A DNA stretch of 64,000 bases from contig OY759267.1 of assembly GCA_963662155.1 (NCBI GenBank), positions 38,550,278 to 38,614,277 on the forward strand. Direction: 5' to 3'. The notes under the pieces are model-generated. The model worked only from the letters and a program-made list of their open reading frames with translations. It searched no databases and was not told the origin of the DNA. Made by a program: the position numbers and the translations under genes. Of the stretch, positions 57,070 to 64,000 are shown piece after piece. Numbering within the stretch: position 1 is the first letter of the stretch; each line of letters opens with the position of its first letter. The DNA is from Lamellibrachia columna (lineage: Eukaryota; Annelida; Polychaeta; Sabellida; Siboglinidae).

Positions 57070-58530
57070 TCCCCATTGTTCCGTTTGAATGGAAAGAAGC
57101 AAACATCATACCATTATTTAAAAAGGGTTCGAGAAATAAGTCAGAGAATTACAGACCAGTGAGTTTAACGTCAGTGATTTGTAAATTATTAGAAAGGTTA
57201 ATTAAAGACCATATGGTGGACTTCCTCGTTAAGCATAAATTATTAAATTCATCTCAACATGGATTCCTTAAAGCAAGGTCATGCTTAACAAATATGTTAT
57301 GTTTTTTGGAAGAAATCACTAAGTGGATAGACGTGGGATCGCCAGTAGATATTATCTACTTAGATTTTCAGAAAGCTTTTGACAAAGTGCCACATCAAAG
57401 ATTGCTACTTAAATTAAAAGCCCATGGTATCGGGGATAGCATAACTGACTGGATAGAACAATGGCTGACTGACAGAAGACAACGAGTTGTAGTAGATGGA
57501 GAAGTTTCAAATTGGAAATCGGTTTTGAGTGGGGTACCTCAAGGGTCAGTACTAGGACCTATATTATTCTTAATTTATATCAATGACTTGGACGACAGTA
57601 TAACAAGTAACGTACTGAAATTTGCGGATGACACAAAACTGTTTAGAAAGGTTAATACTGATGGTGATAAACAACATTTACAAAACGATCTAGACAGATT
57701 AGTGAAATGGTCTGAGAAATGGCAGATGCTGTTCAATTTTGGGAAATGTAAATGCCTACATACAGGACATGGGAACTTGAATGTAAACTATAAAATGGGA
57801 GATACTGTTCTGGGTACTACTGTAAAAGAAAAGGACTTAGGAGTTACAATAAGCGCTGATATGAAAGTTTCAGAGCAGTGTGGTATTGCAGCTTCAAAGG
57901 GTAATCAAATTCTTGGATTGATTAGAAGAAACATAACATACAAGGGAAAAAAGTTAATTATACCTCTTTATAAAGCAATAGTTAGACCTCATTTAGAATA
58001 CTGTATACAAGCATGGAGACCATATCGTAAGAAGGATATAGATACGCTTGAACGCATACAAAGGAGAGCAACTAAAATGATTCCAGAACTTAGAGACCTT
58101 AGTTATGAAGAACGCCTGAAAGAATGTGGTTTAACAACTCTAGAGACAAGGAGGTTAAGAGGAGATCAGATTGAAGTTTTTAAGATATTGAATGGGTATG
58201 AAATTATTGATAGAAATATGTTTTTCTCACTCAAGAAGGATAGCAGAACTAGAGGACATGAGGTAAAATTAGTAAAGGATCAATGTAGATTGGACATCAG
58301 GAAGCACTCGTTCTCACAGAGGACAATAAATGAATGGAACAAATTGTCTACAGATTGTGTAACTGCTACCAGCGTGAATATGTTTAAAAACAAGGTTGAC
58401 ACATATATCAGGAGGGCGGGTTATAAGTAGGTGAACATTGTTGGACTCTCGATAAGCCAATGGCTTCCTTGTCCACTTGCCATCTGGGCCTTTGGCTTGG
58501 ATGGCAAATCTTGTTAAATCTTGTTAAATC
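57070..58530 (+). mobile_element. 5'-truncated CR1-like LINE with open RT frame
   Basis: Similarity begins at about 57080 (FEWKEANIIPLFKKGSRNKS) and runs open to the stop at 58430. RT motifs: [54 protein letters not shown] and the catalytic KFADDTKLF. The CR1-type thumb region has GVTISADMKVSEQC, VRPHLEYCIQAW and LERIQRRATKM. Endonuclease and ORF1 are absent. The 3' UTR is short and ends in two copies of CTTGTTAAAT, as CR1 elements end in short repeats. The intact frame suggests recent insertion. Confidence 0.88.
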
Positions 58531-58554
58531 ATTACCGTTTCATGAGATTGTTTG

Positions 58555-58680
58555 GTTGAGCTTTAGTGAGGGGAAAATACTGTATAACTGAGCATGAGGG
58601 GTAAATACTGTATGATTGAGTGGTTGTAAAGGGAAAATACTGTATGACTGAGCATGAGTGAATAAATGATTGAGCATGAC
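58555..58680 (+). repeat. ~40-bp tandem repeat, 3-4 diverged copies
   Basis: GGGGAAAATACTGTAT, AACTGAGCATGAG and related units. It follows the LINE 3' end closely. Confidence 0.7.
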
Positions 58681-58949
58681 ATGACAAAATTCAACTTTGA
58701 CAAAAACATTTTTTATGAACAATCCATTTTGTTCAGCCTTCAGTCTGTTTACCTCAAACAGCCCCTTATGAGGCTAACATAGGAGTGTGGTGCTTGGTGT
58801 GCATGAAAAAAGGTGCAATCCAATCCAAATGCCAATTTACAAAGTCATATTGTTGATCTGTTGTGTGGAAGATTAACTGACATAGAAAATTCAGAAAGCG
58901 GGATGGTTGAGCTGCTCTGATAATATCTAGTGTGTGTACACACACACAT

Positions 58950-58962
58950 ATATGTATGTATA

Positions 58963-59036
<74 letters not shown>
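58950..59036. repeat. (TA)n microsatellite
   Basis: About 75 bp of TA preceded by GTATGTATATA. Confidence 0.95.
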
Positions 59037-59039
<3 letters not shown>

Positions 59040-60410
59040 TCGAAATCTGCCATAGCTGTGTTCATCTGTGAAAGCAGTGTCAAGCCTGCAGCCACATGGG
59101 ACCAGCTTATTAAGCCATAGCTACAGTGGCCACAGACTGCCTTTGTACCTCTACACCTGTACCTCGCAATAAACACATGGATAATGAGACCAAAGACTGC
59201 CCTCTATAACACGTCACTTTGACACTGCTACACACACACATAACCACACACATAGCACGAGGCAGCAACACCTAAATAAAGATGGGTATCACATGCGCTG
59301 CTGTTGGTAACAGTAAACACAACACACATGTCATAACGAGCTCAAGGACTATTGTGATCAGTCAATTGGTGCATTGTGCTGCAAGCACCAGGGTAAGACT
59401 GTTGTCATCTACATGACAGCCTGTGCTGCTGGAATAATTGGTAGAGATGATGTTGTATCAATGTCAAGTTCTGATGTTAGATCATGGTAAGATTACAGCA
59501 AGTTATCAAATGTAGAGAGATGTCAGATTTGTCAGAACTATTAAATTCATCTGTAATCTGCCCAAAATCTAATTCCACAACCAGACGAATCTGTGAGACA
59601 CCGAATGTTATATAAATATTTCCAGAATCTAAAATACACTCTTCAAACCCAACGTCACTGCAAGCAAATTTAGAAATGTGACATAAACTGCAACATTCAT
59701 TTGAATCTTACAAGGATCCAATATTCAACTTAACTTCTACCATAACCTAATATTCAACTTCACATATACATGATACAATTAAGTCACGCGAGGTTGTCAT
59801 TCTTCTTACAACAAATAGTTTGAGGCTACCTTCATACTCAATGTATTGAACCAACCACCACGTACACTTGCAGCAACCTCTTCAAACAACTTCGGTAAAT
59901 ATAAGAAAGTGGTTTCCTGAACACATTATCTCATCCAGTAAATGGCAAAAGCTATAACCATCCTTCAGAAAACACCTGAACACAGACAATGCATGCACGC
60001 ATGGTGCATGCTGGCACATGCACACAGACACGTGAAAGGTGACTCTATTTGGGCTGACAACAATCACTTCTAGTAATCCCAGTTCAGCATTCTGCACCAT
60101 TGTTAGCACTAAAACGAGTCTTCAGGAGGTATCTAACATTACTTGGCTACCTGCTTACAGCGGGCATTGCACTCAGTGGCTTAGGCTGAACAATGTGAAT
60201 TAGACACATCTCCACCTTCTGTTCTTCACTCAAAATGAATCACCGTCTCAGGCTGCAACTATTCCAAGTCCCATTTCACACAAATTTAGTAGCTAAAAGA
60301 TAATCTGTGCGTTGAGTTATTTTATTAAGTTCAGAGGGTATATACCATAAGTGTTTATAAACAGCATGGTTGGTGGGAATACAAAATTGTTACTTTTTGT
60401 GGCAGAATTA
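59037..60410. other. Non-coding stretch, no feature seen
   Basis: No exon, RNA gene or repeat was recognised apart from a short direct duplication AATATTCAACTT near 59720-59760. Confidence 0.35.
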
Positions 60411-60414
60411 AATG

Positions 60415-60590
60415 ACAGGTAAAAAGGTAAAGGTAACTTGTTCTGCAAGGTTTCTGGTTCAAAGAATGCTCAAGGCACTTTACACTTCACGCCCTGGCAG
60501 ACATGTTCATTTCATCAACAACTCAACGTGGGCAAGCATTCATCCATGCTGCAATTACAGTGCAAAGATTATTCATTCACATTTCCACCA
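60415..60590 (-). repeat. SINE tail fragment
   Basis: The reverse complement contains GAAATGAACATGTCTGCCAG, GGCGTGAAGTGTAAAGTGCC and TTGAGCATTC and ends in TACCTTTACC, matching the tails at 11025-11118 and 17825-18045. Confidence 0.6.
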
Positions 60591-61087
60591 CTGTCTACTG
60601 TCAGGTACTGATTTACACAGCCAAGTGATTTTAGGTAGGGTTATTTTTTTTAACCTAAGGAAAAAATATATACAATGTTTATGGTATATAAAATTGAAAA
60701 TTTGAGAATTGAGGCAAGATGGAGACTATTAAACTGCCCAGGTTTCAATATGGCAGCATGAGGGTTGGAACCCAGGTCCTCTTAAATACAAGTGCGACAT
60801 TCTAATCACTGTGATACTGGCACCCCAGGATTATGAAGAAACATTTATAAATGTAGCAGATTTTCTTTGGATTTTGTGTAGTGGCATAAAATCCTTGAGA
60901 CTATTGCAAAAATGTTGCAGGAAGATCAGACTAGGCAAATATGATGACGGCAGTGGCTGTTGTCACTAATTCTCTTGGTGCCAGTTTTCTATAACCACAA
61001 ACAACTATAATAATGATCACTAATGGGACAATAAGTATTAATCTATGTTCAGTAGCACTATGGTATACTTATTTTGCATAGTTGGTT

Positions 61088-61151
61088 GTGTAGTCTCTTT
61101 CAGCAAGTACACCATAGTGCATTATGGTGTACTTGCTGAAAGAGACTACAC
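61088..61151. repeat. Perfect 29-bp hairpin with 6-nt loop
   Basis: Arm 61088-61116 (GTGTAGTCTCTTTCAGCAAG plus TACACCATA) pairs without mismatch with 61123-61151. The loop is GTGCAT. Confidence 0.95.
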
Positions 61152-61429
61152 CACAGGGCAACTGGAAACGAATCACTCAATAATCTAGAATTGATAGATA
61201 TCTCAAACACATCTCTGTCGGTCACGGTCGACTGAATTATGGAAACAATGCGTCTGGACTCAAGCCAGCAATGCATGATGACTAAAGCCTGCAATGATGA
61301 TTCAGTCAAGTTTACCTTTTGAGTTTTCTGAACGCAGGCTGCCTACATTAACCTCTCTGGTCAGATCTACGCTTTGAAAACCTACAACATGCACTATCCA
61401 TCAGGACCACCAACATGCTCAGTGCTATA

Positions 61430-61728
61430 CAGTGGTAAAGTCATCCCCCAGGCATTATGCCTTAGGAAGCCATGAAGGCTTATATGGCCAGTGCTTAAAC
61501 CTGGTTTCTGTAGTGCGAAGCAACTTAGAGTGCAGTTATACTGACTCTCCTGGACAGGACACTAGTCCATCGCAGGTACCTTCCAAACAGTGTTTGTACT
61601 CATTTGCAGCTGAGTAGACTGAGGCAAAGTAGGGTAAACGAAATTGCCTAAGCTTCGAAAACGAACCGTGCTCACAACCCTCGAATTTAGAGTCCAACAC
61701 CTTAACCACTAGGCCACGGCTGCCCCCT
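61430..61728 (-). repeat. tRNA-derived SINE copy
   Basis: The reverse complement opens GGGGCAGCCGTGGCCTAGTG, GTTAAGGTGTTGGACTC (A box) with a degraded B box, then TTTCGAAGCTTAGGCAATTT. The tail has CCTGCGATGGACTAGTGTCC. It appears to be a related but different subfamily. Confidence 0.65.
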
Positions 61729-61734
61729 CAGTGC

Positions 61735-61940
61735 TATACAGTGAACTGTGTTAACAGAATCACGGATAACAGAATCAACCACTTAGAAGATTGAAATATG
61801 CCGGCTGGTACGGAATCATTTCCCATTCCTGGGTGTAATTTCCTGCTGTATTAACATGTACCGCTTAATAGAATCAGCCGCTTAACAGAATCAAATTGCT
61901 CTGGCCTGAAGTGATTCTATTAAGCAGAGTCCGATGTACT
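61735..61940 (+). mobile_element. Dispersed repeat A, copy 2 (DNA-transposon-like)
   Basis: Shares CGGAATCATTTCCCATTCCT, CATGTACCGCTTAATAGAAT, AGCCGCTTAACAGAATCAAA, TTGCTCTGGCC and GATTCTATTAAGCAGAGTCC with 37725-37932. The ends are imperfect inverted repeats (TGTGTTAACAGAATCAC and the complement of GTGATTCTATTAAGCAGA). Confidence 0.6.
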
Positions 61941-62495
61941 ATAAAGTTATAAAGAATAATCATGAAAGGGTTATATGTTTTATTATCATATATAAGCTTT
62001 TTCAACAAGACGTTTTGATAGTAGGTACTTGTTTGGCTGTAGTCACCTAACATCCCTTGACACGACTAGGATCACAGCCGCCTATTACTACTGAATGCTT
62101 TTATCAAACAAATAAAGTTAAGCTTAATTAAATTTCTGTTCAGGATGTCACTGTCCAAGTTAAGCATAACATAAATTATAAATTACCCACAAAAAACCAA
62201 CTACCCATACTGAAATATAGTTAGCCCATATAATATGAACAATTGTTAATATGAAATTATCCGGTTACGCCTTTGATACTATTTTGGGGCATTCTACTGC
62301 ACTGCACAACCATGCATATTACCCTGCAGGGCATTAGCTTTTCTTCAGTTTACTATAAGCTGTATTATCCACACATTTAGGGTGCGACGAAGCATCACTT
62401 CGACATTGAGTTCCAACTATTTCCAATATGAAAAGAATTTACAGGTAAAATATTTAGTGTAATAAGCTTTTAAACAAACATGTGCTATTCTCTTG
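61941..62495. other. Non-coding stretch, no feature seen
   Basis: AT-rich. No exon or repeat recognised. Confidence 0.35.
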
Positions 62496-62496
62496 G

Positions 62497-64000
62497 CTGC
62501 ATACAACTGTCCTTCGTGCACAGAACACATACAACTGTCTTTCGTGCACGGAACACATACAACTGTCCTTCGTGCACAGAACACATACAACTGTCCTTCG
62601 TGCACAGAACACATACAACTGTCCTTCATGCACAGAACACATACAACTGTCTTTCATGCACAGAACACATACAACTGTCCTTTGTGACAGAACACATACA
62701 ACTGTCTTTCCTGCACAGAACACATACAACTGTCCTTCCTGCACAGAACACATACAACTGTCCTTTGTGCACAGAACACATACAACTGTCCTTCATGCAC
62801 AGAACACATACAACTATCCTTCATGCACAGAACACATACAACTGTCCTTCATGCACAGAACACATACAACTGTCCTTCGTGCACAGAACACATAAAACTG
62901 TCCTTCGTGCACAGAACACATACAACTGTCCTTCGTGCACAGAACACATACAACTGTCCTTCATGCACAGAACACATACAACTGTCCTTCGTGCACAGAA
63001 CACATACAACTGTCCTTCATGCACAGAACACATACAACTGTCCTTCATGCACAGAACACATACAACTGTCCTTCATGCACAGAACACATACAACTGTCTT
63101 TCATGCACAGAACACATACAACTGTCCTTTGTGCACAGAACACATACAACTGTCCTTCCTGCACAGAACACATACAACTGTCCTTCGTGCACAGAACACA
63201 TACAACTGTCCTTCATGCACAGAACACATACAACTGTCCTTCATGCACAGAACACATACAACTATCCTTCATGCACAGAACACATACAACTGTCCTTCAT
63301 GCACAGAACACATACAACTGTCCTTCGTGCACAGAACACATAAAACTGTCCTTCTTGCACAGAACACATACAACTGTCCTTCATGCACAGAACACATACA
63401 ACTGTCCTTCATGCACAGAACACATACAACTATCCTTCATGCACAGAACACATACAACTGTCCTTCATGCACAGAACACATACAACTGTCCTTCGTGCAC
63501 AGAACACATAAAACTGTCCTTCTTGCACAGAACACATACAACTGTCCTTCATGCACAGAACACATACAACTGTCCTTCCTGCACAGAACACATAAAACTG
63601 TCCTTCGTGCACAGAACACATACAACTGTCCTTCGTGCACAGAACACATACAACTGTCCTTCATGCACAGAACACATACAACTGTCCTTCATGCACAGAA
63701 CACATACAACTGTCCTTCATGCACAGAACACATAAAACTGTCCTTCGTGCACAGAACACATACAACTGTCCTTCGTGCACAGAACACATACAACCGTCCT
63801 TCATGCACAGAACACATACAACTGTCCTTCGTGCACAGAACACATACAACTGTCCTTCATGCACAGAACACATACAACTGTCCTTCGTGCACAGAACACA
63901 TAAAACTGTCCTTCATGCACAGAACACATACAACTGTCCTTCGTGCACAGAACACATACAACCGTCCTTCATGCACAGAACACATACAACCGTCCTTCAT
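62497..64000. repeat. 28-bp minisatellite, more than 50 copies, runs off the window
   Basis: The unit is ACATACAACTGTCCTTCATG plus CACAGAAC. Variants at one site (TTCATG, TTCGTG, TTCCTG, TTTGTG, TTCTTG), CATAAAACT and AACTATCC mark sub-types. All three + frames stay open, giving long artefactual frames. One 27-bp copy near 62680 has lost a base. Confidence 0.98.

Noticed and set aside
62480..63735. Long + strand open frames of 287 and 266 residues rich in HTTVLHAQNT
   Set aside because: They are produced by the 28-bp satellite, which has no stop in three frames. No domain, and the same peptide appears in every frame.

Overview
This is a eukaryotic nuclear window, AT-rich and crowded with repeats. 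Its genes have many exons with GT..AG introns, and it carries non-LTR retrotransposons, tRNA-derived SINEs, long (TA)n tracts and kilobase-scale minisatellites. The gene set (FAM210B, NKIRAS, an RREB1/Hindsight-type zinc-finger factor, a Mab-21/cGAS-like protein) points to an invertebrate bilaterian. A marine non-vertebrate deuterostome or a lophotrochozoan seems most likely, but I cannot fix the phylum by eye.

Layout. (1) 1376-9047, + strand: a two-exon FAM210B-type mitochondrial protein with an unusual N-terminal part. Its single intron holds a 5'-truncated LINE (4543-6610, - strand), microsatellites and a possible DNA transposon. Its 3' UTR probably runs to about 10280. (2) About 9,700-12,600: small tandem repeats, inverted repeats and a 33-bp minisatellite. 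(3) 12,700-15,430, - strand: a markedly GC- and CpG-rich block holding a large Mab-21/cGAS-like exon. It has the GS, DxD and third-Asp pattern of active nucleotidyltransferases. Its 3' end runs into a LINE fragment. (4) 18322-27398, + strand: a complete seven-exon NKIRAS (kappaB-Ras) gene, with a decayed LINE and three minisatellites in its introns. (5) 32828-51746, - strand: sixteen coding exons of an RREB1 orthologue with 21 recognisable C2H2 fingers, CtBP-type motifs and a frame-consistent splice chain. The intron after the first visible exon carries a minisatellite of about 3.5 kb. The translation start is not identified. (6) 51747-64000: no gene recognised. It holds a CR1-like LINE, minisatellites, a 29-bp perfect hairpin, SINE copies and a 28-bp satellite array that runs off the end of the window.

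The four genes are not an operon and need not work together. FAM210B is a mitochondrial membrane protein, NKIRAS modulates NF-kappaB, RREB1 is a Ras/MAPK- and TGF-beta-linked transcription factor, and the cGAS-like protein would belong to nucleotide-second-messenger immunity. The points most worth a second look are the cGAS-like exon that ends in a retrotransposon, the internal duplication in FAM210B, the duplicated splice donor in NKIRAS, and a CR1 3' tail that expanded into a minisatellite.
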